A DNA stretch of 64,000 bases from Bacteroidia bacterium (GCA_030431525.1 JAUIJC010000020.1:31080-95079); one strand, 5' to 3'; shown: positions 52,377 to 63,624, numbered from the stretch's first letter. Translations and numbers: made by a program. Notes: generated from the sequence alone by a model not told the origin.

Positions 52377-54365
52377 TCAAGTGATTCCATTGGTGAGGTA
52401 TTTCAGGATAGCATCCACCTCAACAGGCTTATCAAAGTTTAATGGCCTAAACTTCGGTTTCAGGAGGATTCCCCTATCCACCAACTCATTGAGAATTGGC
52501 AAATAGCCGTGGGTAGTTTTTCCCAAAAAGAGGTTATCCAACTTGGTCCCCTTTGCCTGAAGCTGAAGCATCCTTCTAAAGCCTCTGAGATAAAGGAAAT
52601 CCTTGGTAAACCCTCCTCCGCGATACACCCTCGCTACAATATAGAAGAGCTGCTCCGGTCTTACATCACAGGTAGCCAACAGGTTTTGGAAAGTCGTTTT
52701 AAAGTCATTTCCTTGAGCCATTGACTTCACGGCTAACACTCGCATACCAAGCGTTCTGAGACGAGAAACCGTAAGTCCACCACTGTTCATTTCAGCAAGA
52801 ATCGCCAAACCTTCTTGGGAATAGGTGTTTCTTGGCAGTCCCAACCTCAAGAACTTTAGCGGTTGCTCCACAGCGTTCATGGTTGTAACCATGTGGACCC
52901 CAATTTCATGATTCAGCAAGGCATTGAGACGACTTGGCGTAAACACCGCGCCCTTCTTCAATACCACAAGTTGCTTGGAGTTCATCACCAACACATCTGA
53001 AGAAATGTTGGAAGTCACCTCCACTTTATAGCTGAAACCATAACGCTCTCCCTCAGCTGCAAAGGCTTTCTTTACTTCAGCAGCACTTAACGGTTCCTCC
53101 TCACTGAATTGAGGCAATTCCTTACAATAGAGTAAGAAATTTGCGTCGGCGATATCCTTGTCAGAAGGCTCACCAAAATACCTCAACGAGTTATAGAAGA
53201 ATTGCTCTGTGCCCAATCCAGCCAACATGTCCACCTTATCCGCATAGGAACGGATAATGTCCACGTAAATCTGGCGGATATGGATGTCCTCAATGTGGTC
53301 CACATCCAAGCGATACATCTTTGCCTTGAATGAATGTGGATCAATCGTTAGCGGCTTATAACGGAAGAACGGGTTTTCATTGAACTTTGACCGGAAGAAC
53401 TTTCGCTTTTCCGACTCCAAGTTCAACGGGTTCACATAGCCCAAAAGCTCAAAGCTTCGGGCCATTCGGAACAACTTCTTGTCCAAGTTCAGGACCTCCG
53501 GCTGAATGTCACCATGCAACAAGGCCCCTTTTCTACGGACATTGAAGTTCGCCCAAGTATTGACGAACCATTTTGAATTGTTGAGAATGGCCGTTTTCAA
53601 TCCCTTAGCAAGGGCTTGAATCTCCATAGGGTATTTCTGCCCCGTCAGCTCATCCATGAACACCTTTTTGACCTCCGTGGCCAACACCAAGGTATTGTCA
53701 AAATGTTCAGAGATGTATTTCAAAAGCTGTCCACGCCCATGGAAAATATGGTTCACCGAAACCCCAGGCATAACCTTACGGGTTTTGATGGCCATCAATT
53801 CCTTCTTCCAGTGGCTAATCTGGGTATTGAACTTCTTGATATCAATATTCTCAATACCAATATTGAAGAGGAAGCTGGTCTCATGACGCTTATAGTTGTA
53901 AGAGTGAATATCATACAACACACAGGCACCAAACTGCTTTTCAATCCTGCTGACCAAAGCATGGACAACACGGTAGAAATTCCGGTGTTTTTGCAAGGAA
54001 ATTTCCCGTTCTTCAGCGGAGAGTTCATCCTTCCACACCTTTTTTCCCCATGCTACATCATAGATGCACTCGTCCTCATTACGGTTCAAGTCATATTCAT
54101 AGCGAGAGTCTCCCCCCACCAAAGTGATGGGGAGAGACTGAATGAATTCTGCCGTAAAGGGGTCTTCCTCGTAGAAGCGCTCATCCTCATCGAGCAAACA
54201 TTGCCCTTCAAGGGAAGCCCGCAATCGATGTCCATCGTGAATAGCCGCACAGATGAACGGCACGTATTCCTGAATCTTGACGTAAAAGTCTCCTTCATGG
54301 GATGCCTCAAAGCAGATGCCCTGCTCAATATTGGCAATGATTTCATCAAGGCTTATGCTTTGCAT
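52377..54365 (-). CDS. N-formylglutamate amidohydrolase-QEGLA (DUF1704) fusion protein
   Basis: A 662-residue two-domain protein. Residues 1 to about 255 match N-formylglutamate amidohydrolase-type zinc hydrolases (FICAAIHDGHRLR, GDSRYEYDLNR, LYDIHSYNYKR). Residues about 270-650 are the DUF1704 'flavohemoglobin expression-modulating QEGLA motif' metallopeptidase-like domain, with zinc motif HEIGVH near 487 and QEGLA near 513. The start at 54365 (MQSISLDE) overlaps the ATP-grasp gene by 20 bp, so the two are coupled. Published domain analyses group these three activities as a peptide or amide synthesis/cleavage system; the product is unknown. Confidence 0.87.
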   Translation of the reverse strand: MQSISLDEIIANIEQGICFEASHEGDFYVKIQEYVPFICAAIHDGHRLRASLEGQCLLDEDERFYEEDPFTAEFIQSLPITLVGGDSRYEYDLNRNEDECIYDVAWGKKVWKDELSAEEREISLQKHRNFYRVVHALVSRIEKQFGACVLYDIHSYNYKRHETSFLFNIGIENIDIKKFNTQISHWKKELMAIKTRKVMPGVSVNHIFHGRGQLLKYISEHFDNTLVLATEVKKVFMDELTGQKYPMEIQALAKGLKTAILNNSKWFVNTWANFNVRRKGALLHGDIQPEVLNLDKKLFRMARSFELLGYVNPLNLESEKRKFFRSKFNENPFFRYKPLTIDPHSFKAKMYRLDVDHIEDIHIRQIYVDIIRSYADKVDMLAGLGTEQFFYNSLRYFGEPSDKDIADANFLLYCKELPQFSEEEPLSAAEVKKAFAAEGERYGFSYKVEVTSNISSDVLVMNSKQLVVLKKGAVFTPSRLNALLNHEIGVHMVTTMNAVEQPLKFLRLGLPRNTYSQEGLAILAEMNSGGLTVSRLRTLGMRVLAVKSMAQGNDFKTTFQNLLATCDVRPEQLFYIVARVYRGGGFTKDFLYLRGFRRMLQLQAKGTKLDNLFLGKTTHGYLPILNELVDRGILLKPKFRPLNFDKPVEVDAILKYLTNGIT

Positions 54366-55407
54366 CTTCGACAGCCTTACGGTGAGCCAGCTTACGGTTA
54401 AGGGCCGCTTCACGGGAACTCACCACATATTCTATAAAGTCGAGTACGTTCTTTTGAAGTTTTGTTCTGTTGAGTTTGTTGATACGTGAAATGCCACCAG
54501 GGCTTAACACGTTCACCTCGATGAGTTTTCCGTTAATCACATCGAGCCCAACAAAGTAGAGCCCATCATCGACCAATTTCGGTCCGACAAGCTCACAAAT
54601 GCGCTGCTCCGTTTTAGTGAGCTGATGCTTTACAGCTGTTCCACCTACGGAGACGTTGGCCCGAGCCTCGTTCTCTGCTGGCACGCGTTTCATGGCACCA
54701 ATTGGCTTACCGTTGAGCATCAAAATCCGAACATCGCCTTGGTCAGCTCCCTCTACATATTCCTGAAGGATGACATACTGCTGGTCCTTTTGGCCGGAGA
54801 TATAGAAATCCAACAAAGAGCTGATGTTCTTTTGGGCTTGTTTCTCCAACACGATCACACCGCTACCACCATAACCATCCAGTGGCTTCAGGATCATCTT
54901 GTCAGATTTCGACTCCTTAATCAAGCGGATTAAATAGTCCCTGTTTTTGGAAACATAAGTCTTTGGGATGATGGATTCAGTTCCGCCAAACATTCCCGCT
55001 GTGTACAACTTATTGTTCGCCCTGCGGATACCCTCCACATCATTCAGGATAAACACGTCATCCTTCACCGAATCCAAGAAGTTCAGCATAATGGAATCCA
55101 CCGGCGGATTGGCGCGCAAGAAGAGGACATCAAAACCCGAAATCGGCAGCATCTTCTCCTCAAACTCTACCTTAGGGTAGAATTTTGCAGGTTCCGTTGG
55201 CACTTTTTCCATCCCCTTCAACATCTTCACGAAACCAAACACCTCGTTCTCACGAATGGTTAGGTTACTTGGCACCATCACCCCTACATTATGTCCTCTT
55301 TGGTAGGATTCATGGATGAGTGTCAGAGTGGTATCAGTCGCTGGGGAAATCCTTTCCCACGGGTACATGATGAAGCAAATGTTCATTTTACGAGTTGCTG
55401 TTTCCAT
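54346..55407 (-). CDS. ATP-grasp ligase, glutathione-synthetase-like
   Basis: A 353-residue ATP-grasp enzyme that should form an amide or peptide bond through an acyl-phosphate. ICFIMYPWERISPATDTTL opens the N-terminal domain, KPLDGYGGSGVIVLEK is the ATP-binding loop, and VNVLSPGGISRINKL holds the Mg ligands, as in glutathione synthetase (GshB). No gamma-glutamylcysteine ligase is present, and pairing with the FGase-QEGLA gene points to another peptide product. ATG at 55386 (MNICF) is an alternative start. An AT-rich element lies 66 bp upstream. Confidence 0.87.
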   Translation of the reverse strand: METATRKMNICFIMYPWERISPATDTTLTLIHESYQRGHNVGVMVPSNLTIRENEVFGFVKMLKGMEKVPTEPAKFYPKVEFEEKMLPISGFDVLFLRANPPVDSIMLNFLDSVKDDVFILNDVEGIRRANNKLYTAGMFGGTESIIPKTYVSKNRDYLIRLIKESKSDKMILKPLDGYGGSGVIVLEKQAQKNISSLLDFYISGQKDQQYVILQEYVEGADQGDVRILMLNGKPIGAMKRVPAENEARANVSVGGTAVKHQLTKTEQRICELVGPKLVDDGLYFVGLDVINGKLIEVNVLSPGGISRINKLNRTKLQKNVLDFIEYVVSSREAALNRKLAHRKAVEDAKHKP

Positions 55408-55472
55408 TTCATTTTATGATTGGCACAAACTACAATTCCCACACAAATGTTTCTATTAAATCAGAAAAGATT

Positions 55473-55496
55473 TTTTTATTTTAATATTGCGATATA
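55473..55496. repeat. AT-rich dispersed element, copy 2 (inverted)
   Basis: The reverse complement is identical over 24 bp to 24724-24747. It lies between the divergent ATP-grasp gene and the thi promoter. Otherwise, 55408-55543 contains nothing I can identify beyond AT-rich sequence. Confidence 0.6.
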
Positions 55497-55543
55497 GCTA
55501 ACACATAAGGAGGTGGTTTATTTTTATTGCCGAGAGAATTGAA

Positions 55544-55551
55544 TACCTTTG
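55544..55551 (+). promoter_or_regulatory. -7 box of the thiamine operon
   Basis: TACCTTTG matches TAnnTTTG exactly. The -33 region is only T-rich. The predicted start near 55557 is just before the riboswitch, which supports the call. Confidence 0.6.
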
Positions 55552-55560
55552 AAACAATCC

Positions 55561-55637
55561 AACTTTGGGGGTGTCCTTTGGGACTGAGAGTTTACCCTTT
55601 GAACCTGATGCGGTTGATACCGCCGTAGGGAAAAGTT
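55561..55637 (+). ncRNA. TPP riboswitch (THI element)
   Basis: P1 is AACTTT against AAAGTT. The conserved CTGAGA lies at 55583-55588, and ACCTGAT at 55603-55609 is followed by GCGGTTGATACCGC and GTAGGGAA. The order and bases match the thi-box consensus. It should lower expression of the downstream thi genes when thiamine pyrophosphate is plentiful. No clear terminator hairpin follows, so control may be at translation of thiS. Confidence 0.96.
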
Positions 55638-55718
55638 GAGTCGAAAGCCTTGAAGCATTTCAGGCTCTCATTTTTTGACTTCGCTCTCCCCCCATTGTTG
55701 CCAACGTAATTCGTAGGC

Positions 55719-55916
55719 ATGAAATTATTTGTCAATAACGAGGAAAGGGAATTAGATTCCCCTAACATTCCCGCAATACTGTCCCTCTTAGGCCTTTCGG
55801 CCAAAGGTGTGGCGGTAGCTGTGAACAACACTGTTGTTCCAAAAGCCGCATGGGAGGGCTTTTCTCTTTCTGAAAACGATCGCATAACCATCATCAGGGC
55901 AACCCAAGGAGGTTGA
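55719..55916 (+). CDS. thiS: Sulfur carrier protein ThiS
   Basis: A 65-residue ubiquitin-fold protein ending in the required Gly-Gly (ATQGG). Its C-terminus is adenylated by ThiF and converted to a thiocarboxylate that donates sulfur to ThiG. MKLFVNNEERELDS and GVAVAVNNTVVPKAAW are typical. It is the first gene after the TPP riboswitch. Confidence 0.96.
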   Translation: MKLFVNNEERELDSPNIPAILSLLGLSAKGVAVAVNNTVVPKAAWEGFSLSENDRITIIRATQGG

Positions 55917-55927
55917 CTTTTCAATGA

Positions 55928-57799
<1,872 letters not shown>

Positions 57800-57873
57800 G
57801 GGGTATAAAGTACCAAGTATAGAGTATCAAGCTCTGTACTTGGTACGCTATACTTAGTACGCTATACTCAAAA

Positions 57874-58617
57874 ATGTACGCGGTTTCGATTGCTGGACAT
57901 GATCCTTCTGAGGGCGCTGGAATTGGCGCGGACCTCAAGACCTTTGAGGCGCATGGGCTTTTGGGATTGGGAGTGGTTACAGCAATCACCTATCAGGTAG
58001 AGGACCGTTTTGAAGGCTTGGATTGGGTGGAACGCAAATCAGTACTTCGTCAATTAGACCTTTTACTGAAGCGATACCAACCACGCTATTTCAAAATCGG
58101 GATTGTGGAGAGTTTCGGCTTTCTTTCGGAAATCCTTGAACTGATTCACAAGAATTCCTTGAACCCCGTAATCGTCTGGGACCCTGTACTAAAAGCCACA
58201 GCAAGCAAGGAATCCTTTCATCAGGAATTCAAAAAATCAGAAATCACTGATTTGCTTAAAAAGGTTACTCTAATCACCCCGAACTTGGACGAGATGAAGC
58301 TCATCTTTCCAGATTGGAATCCTGAAACAGAGTTGCCAGAAAGCACTTCCTTACTACTGAAAGGCGGACATAGCGATACGGAAAAAGGCACAGACATTCT
58401 CTTCCAGCAAGGAATGGAATACGCCCTATCTCCTACCCGAATTATTCAAGGAGAGAAGCACGGAACGGGATGTGTCCTCTCCTCAGCGATCTGCTCCCAA
58501 CTCGTTTTAGGGAATAACCTGAAAGAAGCTTGTCAAGAGGCCAAAGACTATTTGATTGGGTTTCTTGAGAGCGGAAAAGATCTATTGGGTACCCACCAAC
58601 CATTGGCAAAACCATGA
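57874..58617 (+). CDS. thiD: Hydroxymethylpyrimidine/phosphomethylpyrimidine kinase
   Basis: A 247-residue ribokinase-fold enzyme that phosphorylates HMP to HMP-PP. SIAGHDPSEGAGIGADLKTF is the substrate motif and HGTGCVLSSAI the catalytic/anion-hole motif. The stop overlaps the thiE start (ATGA). Just upstream, 57803-57867 has short direct repeats of TA(C)CAAGTATA/TACTTGGTA style. Confidence 0.95.
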   Translation: MYAVSIAGHDPSEGAGIGADLKTFEAHGLLGLGVVTAITYQVEDRFEGLDWVERKSVLRQLDLLLKRYQPRYFKIGIVESFGFLSEILELIHKNSLNPVIVWDPVLKATASKESFHQEFKKSEITDLLKKVTLITPNLDEMKLIFPDWNPETELPESTSLLLKGGHSDTEKGTDILFQQGMEYALSPTRIIQGEKHGTGCVLSSAICSQLVLGNNLKEACQEAKDYLIGFLESGKDLLGTHQPLAKP

Positions 58618-59258
58618 AAGAGATTGCAAAGCTTCAACTAATCACCCAACCCGTTGAAGGAAAAAGCATCGGAGACGTTGTTCGAGCAGCTTGTGAAGGT
58701 GGGGTAAAATGGGTGCAGGTTCGCATTAAGGAGGCTACTCCTGACCAATGGAAAACGGAGGCCCTTGAAGCAAAAAAGGTTTGTCAAGAATTTGGTGCCA
58801 CGCTCATCATCAATGACAACCCATCATTGGCCAAAGAAATTGGTGCTGACGGCATCCACATCGGGAAGCAAGATATGCCTCCTGCTGAAGCGAGAGCTTT
58901 GTTAGGCCCTGACTTCATCATTGGAGGAACAGCCAATACCTTGGACGATGTACTTCAGCTTGCAAGCTCGGGAGCAGTGGACTATATCGGCTTGGGCCCT
59001 TACCGTTTTACGGAAACCAAGAAGAACCTGAGTCCAATTTTAGGACTGGAAGGCTATCAACGCATCATCAAAGAATTAGAGGCTCGAAACCTCACTATTC
59101 CTGTCATTGCCATAGGTGGAATTTTGCCTGAAGATGTAGAAAAAATTCTGGCCTCTGGCATGTATGGAATCGCTGTTTCCTCTGGAATCAACCTGAGCAA
59201 GACCCCTGAAAAGGAAGTAATTTCCTATTTGAAGGGCATTTATCAGCCAACTATTTAA
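58614..59258 (+). CDS. thiE: Thiamine phosphate synthase
   Basis: A 214-residue TIM-barrel enzyme that joins HMP-PP with thiazole phosphate. VQVRIKEATPDQW, LIINDNPSLAKEIGADGIHIGKQDMP and IGGTANTLDD are standard active-site stretches, and AIGGILPEDVEKIL closes the barrel. It overlaps thiD by 4 bp. Confidence 0.97.
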   Translation: MKEIAKLQLITQPVEGKSIGDVVRAACEGGVKWVQVRIKEATPDQWKTEALEAKKVCQEFGATLIINDNPSLAKEIGADGIHIGKQDMPPAEARALLGPDFIIGGTANTLDDVLQLASSGAVDYIGLGPYRFTETKKNLSPILGLEGYQRIIKELEARNLTIPVIAIGGILPEDVEKILASGMYGIAVSSGINLSKTPEKEVISYLKGIYQPTI

Positions 59259-59336
59259 CGGCATTTGGTTAAATACAATCGGTCTTGTAGATTTAAACTC
59301 AGGGACTCATAAAACAGATGTAATAAAAAAACGGAA

Positions 59337-60320
59337 ATGATTCAAAAACAGGCTTCTAACTTAGTACGAATAGGTATTTTTTACGACGGAAATTACTTCC
59401 ATCACGTAAGCAATTATTACAATTACGTACACTCCCGCCAGCGTCGTCTGAGCATTTCGGGCATTCACGAATTCATCCGCCAAGAGGTATCTGACAGATT
59501 GGGAATGGAGAAGGCATTGTGCCAAATCACCAACGCCCACTACTTCCGTACCCGCATGAGCGCCAAGGAAGCCAGCAACAAAGGAAGTCAGCTGTATTTC
59601 GATAGGGTTTTTGACGACATCTTGATGTCTGAAGGTGTGAACACACACTACCTCCCTATCCGCACCTCCTTCGGTCGCAAGGATGAAAAAAGCATTGACG
59701 TTTGGTTGGCTTTAGAAGCCTACGAGCAAACCCTCCACAAGCAGTTTGACGTGGTGGTTTTGATCGCTTCAGACCGTGATTATCTCCCACTCGTTCGCAA
59801 ATTGAACACACTGGGCTCTGCCTTGATGGTGTTGAGCTGGGATTTCGAATACACGACTGAGGACGGTCGCATCATGACCACAAAAACTTCTCAGGACCTT
59901 ATCAATGAAGTAAGCTTCCCTGTGGGAATGCACAGCTTGATTGATGATCCGGAAAACGAGGAGGATGAAATCATCTCCAACTTGTTCGTTCCTTTCGAAA
60001 GCAGTTCCAAGCAAACTTATCGTAACTATGATGAGGAAGCGGAAAACGAAGGTGAGGAAAACGAAGAAGAGGAAACTGTTGAAGTAGAATTCACTGAAGG
60101 TGAAGAGCATGAAAGCGAAATCCTAAGCATTCACAATGGCTACGGATTCATCCGCTTCCCAAACAATAACCTCTACTTCTACTATGCTGACGTGGAAAAC
60201 GTTGATTTCTACGATCTTCATATCGGTGACCAAGTAACGTTCGTCATCGAGAAGAACAGCAATGGCGACAACGTTGCCAAGAACATCAACAAAATTGAGG
60301 CAAAGGTTTCTTCTTACTAA
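59337..60320 (+). CDS. NYN-domain (LabA/DUF88-like) protein with cold-shock-like C-terminus
   Basis: A 327-residue protein. The NYN (PIN-like ribonuclease) domain at 1-200 has acidic active-site residues in RIGIFYDGNYFHH, SIDVWLALEA and VVLIASDRDYLPLVRKL. An acidic linker (EEAENEGEENEEEETVEVE) leads to a cold-shock-like OB fold (HNGYGFIRFPNNNLYF, then DQVTFVIEKNSNGDNVAKNI). It looks like an RNA-binding nuclease. It is inserted between thiE and thiG on the same strand, with a 78-bp gap before and a 104-bp gap after, so it may have its own promoter. No thiamine link is known. Confidence 0.85.
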   Translation: MIQKQASNLVRIGIFYDGNYFHHVSNYYNYVHSRQRRLSISGIHEFIRQEVSDRLGMEKALCQITNAHYFRTRMSAKEASNKGSQLYFDRVFDDILMSEGVNTHYLPIRTSFGRKDEKSIDVWLALEAYEQTLHKQFDVVVLIASDRDYLPLVRKLNTLGSALMVLSWDFEYTTEDGRIMTTKTSQDLINEVSFPVGMHSLIDDPENEEDEIISNLFVPFESSSKQTYRNYDEEAENEGEENEEEETVEVEFTEGEEHESEILSIHNGYGFIRFPNNNLYFYYADVENVDFYDLHIGDQVTFVIEKNSNGDNVAKNINKIEAKVSSY

Positions 60321-60424
60321 GAAATCACCTCTGGGAGCACATCCACTCCTACAATAACATATTGTAATTCACTTTGTTAGGCTTTGGCAATTTGTCAAAG
60401 CCTAACGTCTTTATCCGCTCCAGT

Positions 60425-61198
60425 ATGGAACCGCTAAAGATTGCCGACAAGGTATTTCAGTCCCGCCTTTTCACCGGCACAGGTAAATTCGCCTCCTCCC
60501 AACTTATGGAAGAGGCACTTCTGGAATCAGGCTCAGAGCTGGTAACAGTAGCCCTTCGCCGAGTGGAAGTCAAGAACCAACAGGATGACATCCTCTCCCA
60601 CTTGGAGCATCCTCAATTCAATCTTTTGCCAAATACCTCAGGAGTTCGCAACGCCAAGGAAGCTGTCTTTGCAGCACAATTGGCTCGCGAAGCTTTGGAA
60701 ACCAACTGGCTTAAGTTGGAAATCCATCCCGATCCCAAATATTTAATGCCGGACCCTGTAGAAACACTTAAGGCTACAGAGGAGTTGGCGAAACTTGGGT
60801 TCATCATTCTTCCATACATTCATGCAGATCCTATTTTATGTAAACGTCTGGAAGAAGCTGGAGCTTCAGCCGTAATGCCTTTGGGATCTCCAATTGGCAC
60901 GAACAAAGGTTTGGCCTCTCGTGAGTTCCTAAAGATTATTATTGAACAAAGCACACTTCCAGTTGTGGTGGATGCGGGGATTGGAGCTCCATCTCATGCC
61001 TGTGAAGCCATGGAAATGGGTGCTGATGCGGTATTGGTGAATACGGCTATTGCTTGCTCACCGAATCCGACTATAATGGCTAAGGCATTTAAGCAAGCGG
61101 TTGAAGCTGGTCGTATGGCTCATGAAGCACGATTAGCTCAAACCCAACCACATGCAATGGCGAGTAGCCCCCTAACTTCTTTTCTTGAGGAACTATAA
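60425..61198 (+). CDS. thiG: Thiazole synthase
   Basis: A 257-residue TIM-barrel enzyme that builds the thiazole from deoxyxylulose phosphate, dehydroglycine and ThiS-COSH. The Schiff-base Lys is in [12 protein letters not shown], and [15 protein letters not shown] and [21 protein letters not shown] are conserved phosphate-binding parts. The start at 60425 (MEPLKIAD) is chosen over an upstream in-frame codon in the intergenic region. Confidence 0.97.
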   Translation: MEPLKIADKVFQSRLFTGTGKFASSQLMEEALLESGSELVTVALRRVEVKNQQDDILSHLEHPQFNLLPNTSGVRNAKEAVFAAQLAREALETNWLKLEIHPDPKYLMPDPVETLKATEELAKLGFIILPYIHADPILCKRLEEAGASAVMPLGSPIGTNKGLASREFLKIIIEQSTLPVVVDAGIGAPSHACEAMEMGADAVLVNTAIACSPNPTIMAKAFKQAVEAGRMAHEARLAQTQPHAMASSPLTSFLEEL

Positions 61199-61343
61199 TT
61201 GAAAGCTTTCTCAAGAAGCTGAATTACAGCATCTATGTCCGTGTGAGATTTTTAATCAATTATCTCGCACGGATTTTTATTACCTGAACCAACAATAAAA
61301 CCCTATACGGTAATTAACCTTATTCGGTTATCAACTTGATACT

Positions 61344-62462
61344 ATGGCATTTCGGGATTTGTTTGAACGTTATTCTTGGGATGATGTCAAACACAAGATT
61401 TACCAAAAGACCGCCACTGATGTTCAAATAGCCCTCGGCAAAGACCGCCGAGATCTTGAGGATTTCATGGCTCTAATCTCCCCTGCCGCCGCACCATATT
61501 TGGAGGCCATGGCAGCGGAAAGCCAACGTTTGACCCAAAAGCGATTTGGTAAAACAGTTCAACTGTTTGCCCCGATGTACTTGTCAAACGAATGCCAAAA
61601 CATCTGTACCTATTGTGGATTCAGCCTCGACAACAAAATCCGTCGAAGGACCCTAAGCACCCAAGAAATCCTCAGGGAATCAGAGGTCATCAAAGGCCTC
61701 AATTTTGATCATGTTTTGCTGGTAACTGGCGAGGCCAACCAAAAGGTGGGCACTCCATACATCAAAAATGCGATTGAAACCCTTCGCCCGCATTTTTCGA
61801 ACATCTCCATGGAGGTGCAACCTCTGGATGAAGAAGAATACAAATCACTGATCGAGGCTGGCCTAAGTGGTGTGTTGGTTTATCAGGAAACATATCACGA
61901 GGCGGATTACAAAAAGCATCACCCAAAAGGCAAGAAATCTAATTTCCATTACCGCCTTGACACCCCCGACCGACTGGGACAAGCCGGCGTTAAAAAGATT
62001 GGATTGGGTGTGTTGATTGGCCTCGAAGATTGGCGAGTTGACAGCTTTTTCAACGCACTCCATCTTCAATACTTGGAGCAGACCTATTGGCAAACCAAGT
62101 ATTCCATCTCCTTCCCAAGACTCAGACCTGCCGAGGGGCTCTTGGAACCCAAGGTCGTGATGAACGACCGCGAATTGCTTCAGCTCATCTGCGCCTATCG
62201 CCTTCTCAACGAAGAGGTAGAACTTTCTCTCTCCACACGAGAACGTGAAATTTTCAGGGATAACGCCCTCCAGCTCGGCATCACCACCATGAGCGCCAAT
62301 TCGAAGACGAATCCTGGCGGATATGCTGACGGCAAAGACAGCTCATTGGAGCAGTTTGAAACTTCTGATGAACGCTCATCGGAGGAAATTGCCAATATGA
62401 TTCGAAGCAAAGGGTACGATCCCGTTTGGAAAGATTGGGACGCCACCTACGATACTGTTTGA
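61344..62462 (+). CDS. thiH: 2-iminoacetate synthase (tyrosine lyase)
   Basis: A 372-residue radical-SAM enzyme that makes dehydroglycine from tyrosine for thiazole. The cluster motif is CQNICTYCGF (C-x3-C-x2-C). SFPRLRPAEG and LSTREREIFRDNALQLGIT are ThiH signatures. Using ThiH instead of ThiO suggests the thiazole step need not depend on oxygen. A 145-bp gap without recognised sites separates it from thiG. Confidence 0.97.
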   Translation: MAFRDLFERYSWDDVKHKIYQKTATDVQIALGKDRRDLEDFMALISPAAAPYLEAMAAESQRLTQKRFGKTVQLFAPMYLSNECQNICTYCGFSLDNKIRRRTLSTQEILRESEVIKGLNFDHVLLVTGEANQKVGTPYIKNAIETLRPHFSNISMEVQPLDEEEYKSLIEAGLSGVLVYQETYHEADYKKHHPKGKKSNFHYRLDTPDRLGQAGVKKIGLGVLIGLEDWRVDSFFNALHLQYLEQTYWQTKYSISFPRLRPAEGLLEPKVVMNDRELLQLICAYRLLNEEVELSLSTREREIFRDNALQLGITTMSANSKTNPGGYADGKDSSLEQFETSDERSSEEIANMIRSKGYDPVWKDWDATYDTV

Positions 62463-62468
62463 TAAGCT

Positions 62469-63530
62469 ATGCTAAGTGTAGAGGAAAAACAGCGCTACGA
62501 CCGTCATATTATTCTCCCAGAAATTGGGGAGGAAGGACAGAAAAAACTGAAGGAGGCCAAAGTATTGGTCATTGGTGCAGGCGGGCTTGGAAGTCCATGC
62601 CTACTTTACCTCGCCAGTGCCGGAGTGGGAACTATTGGTATTATCGATGACGATACGGTTGACCTGAGCAATCTCCAACGTCAAGTACTGTATAGCGTAG
62701 ATGACATTGGCCAAAGCAAGGCCATTTGCGCTTCCGAAAAATTGGAAGCCATTAATCCGCACATCGAACTCATCCCCTACACCGAACGACTCACCGAAGA
62801 AAACGCCATTTCCATCTTTCAGGAATATGACATCATCGTAGATGGCTCGGACAATTTTGGAACACGGTATTTGGTAAATGACGCTTGTGTCATTACAAAA
62901 AAACCATTGGTATTCGGCTCCATTTTTAAGTTTGAGGGACAGGTTAGTGTATTCAATTTGGAGGACGGACCAACCTACCGTTGCCTGTTCCCCGAACCAC
63001 CAGAAGCTGGCGAGATGCCCTCATGTTCTGACATTGGCGTTCTTGGTGTTTTACCAGGAATGGTGGGAAGCATCCAAGCCAACGAGGTGATCAAACTTAT
63101 CACTGAAATAGGCGAACCACTCAAAGGACGCATGCTTGTATTGGACGCGTTATCCACGCACACCCATGAATTCTCCTTTGGGACTTGGGAGGCAAATAAG
63201 GAAATCCAAGAACTCAAAGGCGTTGAGTACCAATGCGAGATTCCTACCGCTAAAAGAGAAATAGAATTCAAGGAATTGAAAGAGCTCCTTGAGTCTGCCG
63301 AACCTCCATTCTTGGTGGATGTCCGAGAAACAAAAGAGCGTGAAAAAGGGCATTTAGGTGGAGCACATATTCCACTCTCCCAATTTGAAAAACGGTTTAA
63401 GGAAATCCCTTCAGACCAGTCCGTTGTCATCTATTGCGAACGAGGTCAGCGTTCAAAACAAGCCTGCAACTTTTTAACCGAAAAAGGCTACATCAATATC
63501 AAGAGTCTTAAGCAGGGATTTAAACCTTAA
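62469..63530 (+). CDS. thiF: ThiF/MoeB-type adenylyltransferase fused to rhodanese
   Basis: A 353-residue protein. Residues 1-245 are the E1-like adenylyltransferase (VLVIGAGGLGSPCLLYLASAG, then DDTVDLSNLQRQVLY), which activates the ThiS C-terminus. Zinc or sulfur cysteines are in YRCLFPEPP and MPSC. Residues about 265-353 are a rhodanese domain with the persulfide Cys in VIYCERGQRSKQACNFL. The fusion would deliver sulfur directly to ThiS-AMP. It follows thiH by 6 bp, the natural place for thiF; a MoeB function cannot be excluded by sequence alone. Confidence 0.92.
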   Translation: MLSVEEKQRYDRHIILPEIGEEGQKKLKEAKVLVIGAGGLGSPCLLYLASAGVGTIGIIDDDTVDLSNLQRQVLYSVDDIGQSKAICASEKLEAINPHIELIPYTERLTEENAISIFQEYDIIVDGSDNFGTRYLVNDACVITKKPLVFGSIFKFEGQVSVFNLEDGPTYRCLFPEPPEAGEMPSCSDIGVLGVLPGMVGSIQANEVIKLITEIGEPLKGRMLVLDALSTHTHEFSFGTWEANKEIQELKGVEYQCEIPTAKREIEFKELKELLESAEPPFLVDVRETKEREKGHLGGAHIPLSQFEKRFKEIPSDQSVVIYCERGQRSKQACNFLTEKGYINIKSLKQGFKP

Positions 63531-63602
63531 TCCCTATTTCCTTTTGTTTCACGTGGAACAACTTTCCGCCATAAGTTGTCACAAATCTTCACATAACCGA
63601 AT

Positions 63603-63624
63603 TAGGTAATATCGCCATTTTCAA
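63603..63624. repeat. AT-rich TATATCGC element, weak copy
   Basis: TAGGTAATATCGCCATTTT differs from the 24-bp element by one inserted base and several substitutions. It lies downstream of thiF. Confidence 0.3.

Noticed and set aside
53616..54401. A 261-codon frame opposite the FGase-QEGLA gene
   Set aside because: The opposite strand carries two recognised domains and overlaps its partner gene in an operon; this frame shows no motif.
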